Origin: Prostheceraeus crozeri
Taxonomy: Eukaryota; Platyhelminthes; Polycladida; Euryleptidae
Reading direction: 5' to 3'
Assembly (NCBI GenBank): GCA_907163375.1
Contig: CAJQUW010013668.1
Location: 5,001 to 69,000, forward strand
DNA length: 64,000 nt
The notes beneath the pieces were generated by a model that saw only the letters and a list, made by a program, of their open reading frames with translations, had not been told where the DNA came from and made no database searches. Position numbers and translations under genes: made by a program. This document shows positions 25,604 through 38,048 of this stretch, one piece after another. Position 1 is the stretch's first letter; the number at the start of each line of letters is the position of its first letter.

Positions 25604-25885
25604 ATGGATGCAGCATTGATTAGTGCCGGTACATTTCTGTCTGGACTTGTTATTTACAAGTTGATTACTGCAAACAAGCCTCCAATCCTTGGAGTCTATC
25701 AGCGGTGTCATCGTTGGTATTATCTCAAATACATCTTCTTCTACATCATCGTTAGTTTGCGGAAGCGTCAGAAAACGAAATCTGAAGGCTCGAAGGAATC
25801 ATCCGGCTATGGGCTCAAATCCAAGGCGAATATTGAAGATATGGACTTAATACAACCCCTACCATCACCGAAGGAATATCCAAAT
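25604..25885 (+). CDS. PEP-synthase-like host gene, first coding exon
   Basis: 94 codons from ATG 25,604 (an upstream non-ATG reading is ignored) to donor AAT|GTAAGT, phase 0. It encodes an N-terminal membrane anchor (MDAALISAGTFLSGLVIYKL), a short Tyr/Phe-rich second hydrophobic patch, a basic linker and PLPSPKEYPN. In the invertebrate putative phosphoenolpyruvate synthase/rifampicin-phosphotransferase-like family, such an anchored N-terminus precedes the DAVYFNG block, which is the next exon here. Confidence 0.65.
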
Positions 25886-26598
25886 GTAAGTTTTTAACAG
25901 ACTTAAATTGTAAAACCAAGTTTGGCTGGAGTCGAAAAATATTATGAAAAATTCTACAGTTATCATGCCTTGTGGCAGCTCCTATATTTCCTATATTTTT
26001 GGTCCTTAATCTACCAAGCCATTTGTCATTGGAGTTTCCAGTATTTCGTGTCAATATTCATAATTAAGCATTTCCTGAAGAGCCAACTGAAAAAAGATTC
26101 GGAGAACTCTTTCTCTAGTATAAACTGAAACGATATCCTCAGACCTCACCTCCTACAAATGAATTGCGCATGCATAATCAAATGTATTGAAATGCTACAT
26201 TAACCTAAAATATAATTTTTGCCCCTGAAGCGGTCTGAGTAGGTGAAAATTTGAGAAGCACACGCCATAATTAGAACAGCAAAGTTTTTTAAATTGTCAT
26301 AATTACTTGATTTGTTTCAAATTACACAATTTTTGAATAACACTTTCTCATATTCATGTTTCTATGGCTGCGAAATAGATTGGTGAGCTTCGATCTTGCT
26401 TAGTCTCAGTGTCGAATTCGGTCCCGGATATCTAAATTTCGAGCACTATACAGCTTCATAATTCCTGTGTCACTAAATTTCCTTTATTTTCCAGAGGTTA
26501 GCGCCGTAGGGTTTTATACATACAATAGAAACTGAAACAAAAGAATTCTCTGTATCAGTAAGGTCGCATACGCAAGCTTCACTGGCTTCTCATTGCAG
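25886..26598 (+). other. Intron 1 of the PEP-synthase-like gene
   Basis: GTAAGT at 25,886 to TTGCAG at 26,598. Nothing recognisable inside beyond AT-rich sequence. Confidence 0.6.
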
Positions 26599-26706
26599 GC
26601 GGTTGATGCAGTTTATTTCAACGGAGGCTCTCGGGATAGAAACTACATGGTTTTCGCTACTGCAAGAAGACAGATGAACATTTTACAAACAATTGGAATT
26701 ATTCGT
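26599..26706 (+). CDS. PEP-synthase-like host gene, second exon
   Basis: 108 bases, phase 0 at both ends (TTGCAG| and CGT|GTAAGT). It encodes AVDAVYFNGGSRDRNYMVFA and then TARRQMNILQTIGIIR. This fits the family block DAVYFNG..K.G.Y.V.ATARR......FLR. It joins naturally to exon 3 (IDKLGLLEL), giving the typical LRxPGLGLLEL-like passage. Confidence 0.7.
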
Positions 26707-28300
26707 GTAAGTTCAAATCATTTCCTTCCATATGAAAGTAACAGTATTCTAATTTCCGTGAAACCTCGGAAGCACGGAGATCGAAGGAATCTTCAGCGTC
26801 TTTCTGAATTTTTTGTAATCTTAAATTTACCCAGAAGCTTCATACAGCTGAAAGTTCAGCAAATGCCGTAATGGAAAATCCGGAAGAAGATAGTTATAAT
26901 AGATCTAATTCATACTTTTCAAGTCAATATGTTTCAACCCTATGCGTCACTATCATCAGGGCAAAGATCAGAAAATGAAGCATTAAAGTTTCAAAATTGA
27001 AAAAAATGAAGATCGATCGATGAACATGTTCTTGTAGTTACTGTGGGAATTTCACAGTTATGCGGTAAAAACATGTGATTCTTGCTATAAATATAAACGC
27101 CATCAGCTCACCGTCATGAGGCTAGAGCAAAGATTGCAAAGAAAATTGATTTGACTGGATTTCAGATTGTCATTTTCGAGTGAAAAGGTTTTGTTGGGTT
27201 CATGCAAGCTGTTCTGCAGGAGGAAATCTATCTGGACAAGAGAGGGTCTACATTATTATCCGGTGCCGTGCCATGATAAATTTGGGTGCTCGATAAGACA
27301 ATGCTGAATGCATCAAAAATCTTTGGAATAGATAGCGTTAAAATTAAGATCGTTTCTAAGTCCATTTATCTCTTTGACAATTTGATCATTATTCTGTTAA
27401 AAAGTTGTGAAGCCCAATGAGGCCATCACTTATTCAGATCATACGATTTGCAAATCACCTTTGGCAGGAATCACATCTATCAACAATGTGATGACATGAC
27501 AACACAGTGTTGACATGATGTAGATCTTACGTACTCGTAATTGTTCAATGATCCAATGTTGACGAGCTGGTGTTATCAAGCGGCCGATCGAAGCTGGCCA
27601 TTTACCAATTCACCAATGAAACAAGAAGTCAATAAAAAGAAACTTTTTCAAACCTCAACTGATATAACCAATGTTCACGAGACATGCGTCGGCTTATAAG
27701 CCCTTCCATGTTTCTATAGGTTGAACCAGTGATATTGACTCTACAGGATATGCACTCGAACCACAAAGTGCTCGTGAAAACATATGAAGAGCAACGTCTA
27801 CGTGAATCTTCTCAATTTTGGGTGGGGTGCCTGTGCCACGTGCCTCCGATAAAGCAGTGTTCTAAACCACGCTTCAACACAAGAATCATCAGTGATTCAT
27901 TCATCGGGCTGTCGCGTAAAGGTGATAGAAAGTGTGTAATTTCCATAGATCATCCCCTCAATATTTTTGTAGTAAAATTGCGTTAGTACGAGCGTAGTTT
28001 GCTTTCCAAAAACGTCCATTATTGAAGTCTAACTTGAGCTGTAGAAGAATGATGCTGCAGAACGCATTTGCTACCATTTGTGGTTAAGATCTGTGCTATC
28101 ACCAGTGGAGAGCCAAAAACTCCGGACCTCAGAAAAAATCCAAAGAAGCGCAAAAGTTCTACCGACATTTGTTTCATTTCTTTTCGTGACATTTTTAGCA
28201 GTCTATGCAGCATCAATTATATTCACAACCTTCGTTCACTATCAGGCTTTTCATAAGAACTATCGCGCCCTATCTTACTATGTACAGGATGTCCCAAAGG

Positions 28301-29864
28301 TAGGGCCCTGCGAGTCGGGTTTTTGTCAACCTCGAGTCAAGTCGAGTCGGCCAAAACTCGAGTCGAGTCGGGCAAAGTTTTCAAAGATATTGAGACAAAA
28401 ATGTGTAGGCCTATACTTAGGCCAATAAAAGCAATGAAGAGAATAAAAAATACGGTATATGGCAACGCAAATCGCTGATCGAGTGAGTGGGTTATCCTTT
28501 GTTACGTATATGTAATTGTCGACATTAGACATACATCATACAAGTTCAAAAATTCTATGCATGCAATCATTTATTCAAATTATTTTTGCAATCAATGTTT
28601 TAAAGCCTTTTGCTTAAGCATTGTATAGGCCTATATTTACCTTGTAGGCATATTATACAATAATTAACAAGCAAGCGTGCCACTATTCTGAATACCTCAC
28701 AGGGTTAGAGAGAACATCGCTCAGTTACTATTAGGAAATTGACAAAATATCAATTTCATCTTTAACGAGTTAACTTAAACCTGTATTTTTTGCAGTTATG
28801 AAGTGCTATATCTACTGGTCGCTGTTAAATGTCAGAGCAGGTCCTATTATTTTTATATTTATAGAAATTACCGGAGTTCGCAGTTTTTATTTACGTTGTA
28901 CACTATTGCAATGTGCATTTATCGATTTTTGTGTGTTTATCTAATAGTGTTATCTGAATAGTGTTCTATTCAGTCTATTCCAGTAAAACAGCCTGTGTAG
29001 TTATTTATCACTTCAGAGAACAGCACATCATCAGACTATCTATCAATTTCAACTGATTAATGTGATTTTGCCCGAGTTGTAGACTGCTGACCATTATATG
29101 TATCACCTGCACTTGCATTTATGAGAAACCTGTTTACCTAAGTTAATGAGTGTAACTTTTTTGTGAGTAGTGTATTGAATCATTTTTCGCTTTTCGCAAA
29201 ACCTTTTTCGTTTTTCAGCAAAATATGATGACAATACACGTGCTTATTTTTACTAAAATACAAATAAATTATGATTTTTGAACAACTGCCAGAGTGAGTA
29301 TACGTGCGTGAGATAAACCAAAAATAGTGAACAAACTGTCTGATAAGCTAAAATAACAGGTACGAATTGCGTTTTGCAAAGATAAGTTTTTGAGATAGAA
29401 ATAATTAATATTCTCCAGGGATCGCAATTCACCCAAGAAAAAAGGAAAATCGAGAAAATCCGTGGTTTGAATGCATAAATTTGGAATATTTACATTAGAC
29501 TAATTTCGCAAAAAACAGAAAAAACGGAAAATTGCGATCCCCTTTGGCTGATGTGATTGGCCGTCGTTAAATGTGACTGAATTTAGGGAACATTTCATTG
29601 CAACTTCAACAATTTTGCTGTGACCAAGCTGTGAACAAAACATAATGCTAAATAACCGCGTTAAAGTAGTAGGTCATTAAATAAATTCAATGTAATCGAA
29701 ATAAGAAAGCTATGCAAACGCGATATATTTTTACACATGTTTGCCAACTCGATTCGAATTCTGATCGTCGTTCGAGTACTCGCCGAGTCGTTCGAGTACT
29801 CGAACGGTATAACAAAATATCGAGTCGACTCGACTCGACATTTTCGAGTACTCACAGGGCCCTG
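28301..29864. mobile_element. Non-autonomous hAT element with 8-bp target duplication
   Basis: 1,564 bases. Ends are TAGGGCCCTGCGAGT and, reversed, CAGGGCCCTGTGAGT. Flanks CCCAAAGG (28,293-28,300) and CCCAAAAG (29,865-29,872) are an 8-bp duplication with one mismatch. Subterminal regions are dense in CGAGT/ACTCG motifs (28,332-28,372; 29,751-29,855), presumed transposase sites. The AT-rich interior has no transposase. Confidence 0.8.
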
Positions 29865-30639
29865 CCCAAAAGTCTCTACGAATTTGAATTTGGTTTGAGA
29901 AAAGCCGAAAACCCAAGAGTGATGAAATCATCAATTTACGCTTACGTCAATAACTTAACAGGCAGACATGGGGGTTTGCTTCAAATAATTCGTTGGTCAT
30001 TGTTCAATCTCAACTGTTGCAGATTTATAACTGTCCAAGTAACTGCAGTGAGAGTATATCTTCTTTTTCAGATTTTTGCAAAAGATAACGAACTTTTCAT
30101 TTGATAATATTAACATTTCAAATATAGCAATATTTAAATGTAGCAATATTTTGCTATCGCAATTTTCGATGATTTGAGGATGTAGAAACACTCACTAAAA
30201 TGCTATGTCAAGGTTCATTTTTTCCATTTTTAATTTTGTAGAGTCGACGACTTATTCTGTGTAATCGCATGATATCTTTTATTTGCATCATATTATTACA
30301 TACTCACAATCGTCACCTGTTGTTGTTTTTAATTGCTTCATTTCTTGCAATAATTATCCTTGTAAAAAACATTTTATATCATTTCTAAATAAATTGGATT
30401 CATTGGACTCAGGACTTATTTACTGATAACACGCACATGTACGTGCACGTTTGGAAATGTTGGCAGAGAATGTTAATTACCATTCAGACTTTTGAGATGT
30501 GATCTATTAAAAATTGTATCAATTGTTATGCATTAAGCTATGCGGGCAGTAGTGACTCCCGCCGTATTTTGTCTGACAGTTATTTGGGATTCCCAACAAA
30601 ACTGGAGACACCTCACTCCTATCGATAAAGCAAGGAATC

Positions 30640-30661
30640 GGAATTCCCATATGGGAATTCC
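30640..30661. repeat. Perfect 22-bp palindrome
   Basis: Perfectly self-complementary around CCCATATGGG, with GGAATT ends; about 100 bases upstream of the 247-codon ORF. A binding site or chance are both possible. Confidence 0.5.
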
Positions 30662-30762
30662 TTTCTTATTACGTGTGAAAATAGGGACTTTAGTATCTTC
30701 ACCAGCTATTTTTACATCAATGATGAACGCGCATTCGTCACGGGCGATCTGATTGGCTGCTG

Positions 30763-31506
30763 ATGATAACTTCCAAGAATTTTGAGGAACTTCCAAGAAT
30801 TCATCTCACACCTCAATCGCAGAGCTACGCTACTCTGCACTTCGGCGTGACTTCAGGAATGGCTTCGGTCGGTTCGGTGCCTCAGACTAGTGAAGACGAA
30901 CTCTTACTTCATTTTAATTCTGGCGAATGCCTATCTCTCCTAAGTATCGTGGAGTTGATTAAATATGTTGGATTTGACACGAATGCGTGCAAAGACAAGC
31001 TACACAAGCTTATGAAATTTCACAGTGAAAATGTTATCTGGTTGATTCAATTGACATGTACGATCGGAACTAACCTGGGAACAATCAAGAAATCCATATC
31101 TCGTGAGGAGGTAAGAAAATTGGACAAATTAGTCAACAAATTTAATTTGAAGACCAAAAAGCGCGCTGAAAATGGAGATTTGACATTATCACGGCTGTGT
31201 AAATTGCTTCCTGATGTCACGTTGGGGTTTTATCGAGATTTGAGCCTGCATGCGGACATAGGTGGAGTGTGGGCCTGTCCAGTAGCGGGATACGCGTTAA
31301 CGGAGAAGGATATAACAGATGAGACAGAGGATTACAATGTCATGTTAAATTGTCAAAAACAGTTCAGTGAGAAGATTAAAGGGAAATTCAACATAGACTG
31401 TTTCCATGCGACTATCAGGACGGACCTCTTTACGCCGGAGTTCAGACAGGAACTGAGGAGGAAATACTTTACTGATAACTCATCATTTTCATGCTTGGAT
31501 AGTTAG
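30763..31506 (+). CDS. Unrecognised intronless ORF, 247 codons, inside a host intron
   Basis: An open frame of this length is unlikely by chance in this AT-rich region, and its amino-acid mix is protein-like. N-terminal 45 residues are Ser/Thr-rich. Residues 50-110 look helical (LSLLSIVELIKYVGFDTNAC, KLMKFHSENVIWLIQLTC). A Lys-rich stretch follows (REEVRKLDKLVNKFNLKTKK), then RLCKLLPDVTLGFYRDLSLH and a C-terminal FHATIRTDLFTPEFRQELRR. There is no signal peptide, zinc pattern or enzyme motif that I know. It could be a retrogene, a domesticated mobile-element gene or a nested host gene. A 22-bp palindrome lies 100 bases upstream. Confidence 0.5.
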   Translation: MITSKNFEELPRIHLTPQSQSYATLHFGVTSGMASVGSVPQTSEDELLLHFNSGECLSLLSIVELIKYVGFDTNACKDKLHKLMKFHSENVIWLIQLTCTIGTNLGTIKKSISREEVRKLDKLVNKFNLKTKKRAENGDLTLSRLCKLLPDVTLGFYRDLSLHADIGGVWACPVAGYALTEKDITDETEDYNVMLNCQKQFSEKIKGKFNIDCFHATIRTDLFTPEFRQELRRKYFTDNSSFSCLDS

Positions 31507-31848
31507 AAGCTGTCAGTGTTCTGTGCGTTTACCGGGAATTACGTGTTCATGAAGTGTGATGCAATTATGTGAAAATATTTCCCAGCTTGATTATGAACTA
31601 ATTATGCTCTGTTGTTCTTTCAATTACATATAGTAAACAGAAGAATCAAATCAGTACAACTTCTCATTTTGTTAGTTCATACTAATAGTTCATTAGCATA
31701 ACAGTCTATTGCTAATTTTGATGCCTAGAGACTTAAGTAGAACAAATTCTATGAAATTTAGCAGATTTTTTTATTGGATGTGAATGTTAAAAAATGTCAC
31801 ATTTTTTCGTAGCCAAACTTCAAATTCGGTTTTACTTTAGGTGCTGGG

Positions 31849-32528
31849 CAGTAGAGATGTTCATCAGCTATGAATTAAAACCCGACCCGAAAATGTCACC
31901 GATACCAAACCCGAATACAATCAGAAAAATTCTATTACTGCCGGTAGAGAATGAATTATCCGAAACTTGGGATTTAGTCTTTGAAGTGCATAGATAGACT
32001 AACACTATTGATTCGATTAATTAGAATAGATTGCAATCAAGTCCACGTAAATTGCAGATTGATCATGAATACGGATGTTTCTTTACTACATCGGTTCGGT
32101 ACATTAATGTATATGTCGCATGAAAATGCAGCATTCACCAATTATTATATCCAATATTGCATCATAATTTCGTGCTTCTTCACATCATTACTTTTTCAAA
32201 TATTAGACCTATGCACACTCCTAAAAGCTAAGCTGAGTTTTGAAGAGCCAAGAAATTTATACCGTTGGTATCAGACATGCGATCGAGGACATTTATTCAA
32301 CATTCATAATATATACATGCATAACATGTGCATACCAAAGATATTGGTGTATACCTATACATTCATGAGACAAAGGAAGTCAATAATCACAAGGACATTT
32401 ATAAATTTCTGAGCATCACAAATTCAAATAAAGCCCGAATATTTTACAAGCAACTCGAACACGAGCCCGAAATAAATTCGTAAACCCCACTCAATTCCGG
32501 ATCGGGTCAGGTTCTCACACCTCTACTG
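31849..32528. mobile_element. Non-autonomous hAT-like element
   Basis: 680 bases between CAGTAGAGATGTTCA and the reverse of CAGTAGAGGTGTGAGAAC. Subterminal CCCGACCCGAAA (31,880) and CCGGATCGGGTCAGG (32,498) repeats are typical of hAT ends of this style. No clear target duplication was found, and there is no transposase. Confidence 0.6.
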
Positions 32529-33579
32529 AGTAGGGGTCATCAAAATTAATTGATGTCAGTCAGAAATTGCGGGGTTCGTTTATCTTCTGTTCAACTCCTG
32601 AGATTGCATCTCCTTAAATTTTCCGTCTCTTACATCACTACATTATCTTACAGCCAAGTTGCGTGCAATGCAGTCCGCATTTACCATCGTAACGAAGTCA
32701 TAGCACCATGAGTACTTTTTAGGGATGCGATATCTTTTTTCCTACTGATAACTTCCAGGATTCTAGGTCCTAGAGTATGAAGTATTTCTTGTAATGCAAC
32801 ACAGTACTTGAATAATATCTCCCAGCAATGCTTAATGATACTCTGACTCCTCTTGTCCAGAAAGCTTGGAATCGGGCAAATTATCGTATTAGGGACTTGA
32901 TATGTATTAATTAACGAATCTGGCCAAAATTGTTGTTTTCAAAGGGAATTAAAAAATGTGGGATCACAGGCAGAGCGCGCGACACCCGAGGAATCCTCCC
33001 GACTCCTCTCTTAGTTATCATCCTACTATTTATCTCTTTCATAATAATACACGTAGAGTGAACGGTGTGGGATGTGTAAAAATAGTAGCATCTTATATAT
33101 GCATGCAGTTACTAAAAGTAATTTTATGCTCATTCGTTCTCATATCTATCTGTCTACACGCGATAAAAGGAGAAAAGTGAAAATATAGATGCATGGCTCG
33201 AAGCAATTTAATAGGTCTGATACACTTATACAGCAAATTCTAGCAAGTTTTTCGACGTTCCTTTAAAAACGATTGCTTAGTGAAGAAGGACGTCAGACTA
33301 CCTGGTCACACCACTTCCTTACAAAAAGCAAATGACCGGTTTTAGCTTTCTTTAAACCCAGCAATCGCAAAATAATGTTCAATGCCTCAAATGTAGCAGC
33401 CGGTGTGACTGGTCATTCAGAGGTGGTTTACTGTTCATCATCAGCTCGCGAAAACAACATTAGCCTCTATATAAGAAGGCAGGGAATTTCGCGCAACTGT
33501 CCGGTAGACAGGGATGTCCATAACTCGGGCGTCATTAGCTCAGCGTTTCAGTGTGCTTCAACAATTAATTATTAAAGAT

Positions 33580-34300
33580 GATCTATCACTCACTTGTTTC
33601 AGTAAGTGATTATCACTATGGGTTTTCATGTAAGCTGAACCGTAATTATGATGCATGGATTTACGTCTTGATTGGCAACATACATAGAGGTAAGAGGGGA
33701 CATGAAGCATTTTCAATATGTATTCATAACGGAGACAATATTCATTCAGAATCATTTGTGAATATGTCATTTAATGTTGTGCAGTTTACAAATCTGCCTG
33801 TGGACTCATCAGAATGAAAACTTTCAATGCATAATATTTACTTACATTGTATGTGCGCAGCAACAATTCAACAGCATCTCTCATTTGACTCCATATCATC
33901 GCGTCAATGAATTGTAACTGAAATGATTGCAACTGCATTGCTAATTGTGGACGATTAGTCAAGAAAAGCCAGAGTTCAAATTTACTTTCGCGCGCAACCC
34001 ATGCAATTTCTATGGGAAAGCCTAGCGAATGGAGCAGAAAATTCTTGATCAACTGGTGAACAATTTATGTGGGTGTTTTATAGCATGAGACTATAGTGTT
34101 TTGATACCATGAAAGATAATTCATTCGAAACGATTTATCAATATATGAAAAGGAATGACATGGCCGACCAATAAAGATGAAATCACAAAATGCAACGTCT
34201 GTAGAATCGTTATCTTTTAGAAGCATGCTGGAATATCACTCTGCTCAGGATCGTTTGCAGTTTGATTGATGGGAGACAGAGAAATCACTACTTTTCCGAC
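33580..34300 (+). repeat. Diverged copy of a dispersed repeat also found in the palindrome arms
   Basis: Shares ordered blocks with 53,250-54,060, such as TGTATTCATAACGGA, GACTCATCAGA, AAAGATAATTCATTC, AAAGATGAAATCACAAAAT and TGGAATATCACTCTGCTCAG. Overall similarity is moderate with many indels. Open frames in both copies are short and not conserved as protein, so this is an unclassified interspersed repeat. Confidence 0.65.
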
Positions 34301-35109
34301 ACTTTGATCTGGTTGCATTGATGGATGCATTTGATGGGAATGCAGTTCCGAAGATCACGATGATTGTCTGGAATATTGCGTTGTCTCATTGAAATTCTCG
34401 TTGGGATGCCTTTGACTTGACGTTGTGCAGATCCACGCGCGCAGTTGTTAATGAATATACGTTACAGTAAGACACACCTTCTCACCTTTCGAGACGATGG
34501 GTGGATCCAAATGTCGGACCGATGGAAACGTAAAAAAACAAATCTCATTCTTTGGTCATGGAGTTGCTTTACGATTCGTTTGAGCAATTACATTATAGCC
34601 TACAACGGCAATGCTTAATTCAATGTGATCAATGAATCGCTGAAACATCTGTGGTAGCGGACAGATATTGGACTGTTTTCTTCCATATGAATTGCATGGC
34701 ATTTACCGGACAACATTGTCCAGCAAAATGCAGAAATCTTATGCTAAGATGAATTATAATGTAGATTATAGGTTCATAAAAAGATGGTTCTCCCCGTGCC
34801 GGACTCCAGTAACAAAATTGACCAAATTTATAATTGAAAATTAGATGTCATCAATGGCACTCGTGCCAAACAATTTGAAGCAAACAGAATCTGAGTCTTA
34901 TATTCTTTTAACCGAAGACCATTGCAACAACACCAGTGTTCAATGTTATTCAGTTCTGTTTCAATCATTGAATCAAGATTTACAGTTTGAATTTTCTGGT
35001 ATCGCTATAACAGCATCATCAGCATATATTGACATAAGAGCTCAACAATGGGCTGGAGATAATGCACCCATATGAGCGCAAAAGAGGAAAGGGGAAAGCT
35101 TTCCACCCT

Positions 35110-36020
35110 GAGGTACCCTCGAGGTAACTTAGATGGTAGACCTGTAATGTTCATTGCTTATGTTAGTTTGCTGCTTTCTATTTTGCAAGTTATCACAATA
35201 CCAAAGAATAAAGTCAGATGGCAGAAATACATTATTCAGTGACATAATGAGATTTGCATGACTCAAAGCATCAGACGCCTTCGCCAAATCAAATGACAGT
35301 ACCAACACTCCTTTGGAATCACGGTCATCTATAACTTTCGTCATGAAATCGTGCAATCTTATATGCGCATGAATAGTAAAAAGGACGAAACCCAAATTGA
35401 TTCGGACCTTACGTAGAAATAAGTTTAGTCTTGAGTGAATCAATAGCATATTGGCCAAGAATCTTGGAAAAAGTGGAAGTAGTTGCTGATATTGGTCCAA
35501 GATCTTTGGCTGTTGGATTTCTGTGCTTCGATACAGGAAAAACGTTGGCAACTTTCTGCATTATAGGAGTTCCTTTGAGTTCTATAGATAGAGTAATAAA
35601 ATGAGTTAATGGTCCGGCTAGCTCATGCGCTCCTTCCTTGAGAAGACGCGGAGAAAGACCATCACTTCCCGGTGCTTTAGAAGAGTCCAAAGAATTTAGC
35701 TAGCTCTTCGGTCCTCTCAACGCTGATATCTACCATCCAATCTGTGCTATTTTCCGTAATATCCGCTATGATGTCATTTCAACTGTTTATAGGTTCAGTG
35801 AAAAAGACGAAAATGTTTGATTGATAATTTCGGCTGCCTGTTCATTCGAATCGAAAGAGTTCACGAGATTTTCTATCGACACGTTTCTGTTGTTGAATGA
35901 TTTCAGCAACTTCCAAATGCCTTGAGACTGTTGTCTGGTCCTGCTTATCCAATTTGATTTAGCAACTCGTATTTCATTTCTTACTTTCTGTCGATGATGG
36001 TTATGCATGTTTTAGTCTCC
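35110..36020 (-). mobile_element. LINE reverse-transcriptase fragment (Jockey/CR1-like group)
   Basis: Leftward coding remains. A pre-RT block (RQKVRNEIRVAKSNWISRTR, WKLLKSFNN, SFDSNEQAAEIINQTF) is followed by the RT start (DSSKAPGSDGLSPRLLKEGA, ELAGPLTHFITLSIE) and then by the catalytic-region motif LVLSFDLAKASDALSHANLI. The frame changes at least twice and no 3' end is visible. An old truncated insert in the host intron. Confidence 0.85.
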
Positions 36021-36096
36021 AGTTACAGGTTCCAGACTTTGTGGACACCCGGTAGAATGGAAGTTAAGCTTCATGCAATAGACAATAGTGGCACCA

Positions 36097-36176
36097 TTCT
36101 ACTTAACTTCAGATAAACAATTTATTTCTATGTTAAGGACATAGAAATATATTCTTTATCTGAAGTTGACTAGAAT
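36097..36176. repeat. Short foldback (MITE-like) repeat
   Basis: About 33-base imperfect arms (CTTAACTTCAGATAAA... and ...TTTATCTGAAGTTGA) meet at TTCTATGT-TAAGG-ACATAGAA. No coding capacity. Confidence 0.7.
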
Positions 36177-36731
36177 GAAATTGTCTGAAGGTCGCGGTAC
36201 AGCCGGGGAACTAAGTTGGGATATGAATAACCAATGAAAAGCCTTGATTTATACATGTGATTGATTCTAACCCAATGACGCAGTCGTCGGCAGGTGCATC
36301 TACGTATAAGTGAAAATGCGTGCGACTTATGTGCCACTATTGTGTATTTCATGAGGTGTAGCTTCCGCCAGAGGTTTTTATTGCTATCAATTTCTATAGT
36401 TTAGGATGTGATTCCCCGACCGCACTCGCCTGACCCAGGAATTGAACCGAAGTTCGCGATAGAGTTGAGGTCGCACCTGCTTCACTAGACAACGCCGAAA
36501 GCACGGAAATCATGTGAGTGAAGGAAGGAGTCCTCTCCAAGTGATATTAACAGCTTACTGTACTATTGACAGAATACTGGCAGCATTCATTCTGCATTGA
36601 GACAGCATGTCATTCGTTTGAGTCACAGGATATACTTGTAGATTTACAACAAGGTCTATTTCACTGTTCAATACATGGAAATGTTAGAAGACTTTCACTC
36701 TGTCTTTCAATTTCAACATGTTTGCTTTCAG

Positions 36732-36880
36732 ATTGACAAACTTGGCTTGCTAGAATTGACTGAAATGCCAGAGACGAATCTGGTGACTGAGTTCGACAAT
36801 GCATTCAAAGCAAAGGGTTTATCAATCCAAATGGTGGAACCAATGAAGAAATGGACCATCTCTATCGATCGTCCCATGAG
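36732..36880 (+). CDS. PEP-synthase-like host gene, third recognised exon
   Basis: 149 bases, phase 0 in, phase 2 out (TTTCAG| and ATGAG|GTAATT). It encodes IDKLGLLELTEMPETNLVTE, then FKAKGLSIQMVEPMKKWTIS and ends in DRPMR. This is the family block LGLL.LP.MPDTN.....A.G..IE.VEPMKRW.....GKMR. The next recognised exon starts in phase 0, so at least one small exon between 36,881 and 43,524 has not been found. Confidence 0.75.
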
Positions 36881-37357
36881 GTAATTCTTCTGCTTCCGCT
36901 ATCAGGAATTCATTCTTTCGTCTCTCCATTCAACAGTTTTTCCCTGTATGAAGGTCGCTGAATTTATTTTTACTTATTTGCGCGATGAATCTATCGTCAG
37001 ATGTGAATATCGTATTTATCTTGTCAGAAATACGTCGAAAATTCAAGAACGGCAGGTGTCCAAGAAATTGCTATAACTACATGTAATTGATAGATATTTA
37101 CTAATCTGAGGTGTTCTTTCGCCAACCGACGAAATAGTGGAGTCAGTGGAATTAGCAGGAAGGCATGACTCGATTTTCACAAGCAGACCTGTAATGTTTG
37201 TATGGTAGCTTCATCTGAAGCTACAGTTCACTCAATCTGATGAAAAGAGCTACAGTTCAGTCAAGTTAAAAGGGCTAGTATTTTTAAATTCACAAAAAAC
37301 TATTGGATGGTCATAGATTCTGAGGATCCTGTGAATTACGCAACTGCACCTCTTCCA

Positions 37358-37530
37358 TTTCTATTTCAGATATTTTCAAATCAATTTCAGATCTTTAAAA
37401 ATGAATTTAAGACATTTCCAGATGTATTTCGGATTCCTCTAATTGAATTTCAGTTATCTATCAGAAACTTAACTCTCAAGATATCTGAAATCAATCTGGA
37501 AATATCTGAAATAGAAATAGAAAAGGTGTG
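37358..37530. repeat. Inverted repeat built on ATTTCAGAT
   Basis: The left half has CTATTTCAGATATTTTC and AATTTCAGAT; the right half has ATCTGAAATC and GGAAATATCTGAAATAG. Arms of about 38 bases with a 90-base centre; probable foldback. Confidence 0.5.
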
Positions 37531-38048
37531 GTGCACGATTTCTTCTTTACAGCATTCCACGAATTAAACATCTTAAATGCGCGAACACGCACGGTTAGGA
37601 ACATTAAAATTCTAATGAGTTCGAATGCTATGATGAAGCAATCTCATGCACGAGTTACGTAGAGAATTTTATTTGCCGACGTGCTCAAGGACGGATTGTG
37701 ATTATACTCTTCAGGTTATGTACAAGAAACGAAGAAGTCCATTAATGAATTACAGCCTAATTACGAAATGAAGAAAACGAAATGATCCATTTAGATGCTC
37801 GATGTTAGATGACGTAGTAGAAAAGGACAATGAATGAACTTCTAGTAATCCTGCACAAACTGAGTTCCCGTTGAATAATTATCATAGCAAAATTCCTTTC
37901 AACTGTTTAGTTTGCAATACCGAAAATGGCAGAAAATGCATGATAAAATGTCGTATTTGCAATCTACGGCCACATCTATCTTGCGCTGGGATAACTCAAG
38001 CAAAAACAAAAGAATTTATCTATATGACATAGCAGTCATTGTTTAAAT

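Larger units (their letters stand above)
26707..36731 (+). other. Intron 2 of the PEP-synthase-like gene (10 kb)
   Basis: Filled by two hAT elements (28,301; 31,849), an intronless 247-codon ORF (30,763), a dispersed repeat (33,580-34,300), a LINE fragment (35,110-36,020) and a foldback (36,097-36,176). Stretches 26,880-28,290, 29,880-30,630, 32,530-33,570 and 34,300-35,100 hold only short unsupported open frames; nothing recognised. Confidence 0.55.

Noticed and set aside
27729-27986. Open frame after an acceptor-like ATAG as a host exon
   Set aside because: The PEP-synthase-like exons at 26,599 and 36,732 join directly in phase and in protein sequence, leaving no place for it.
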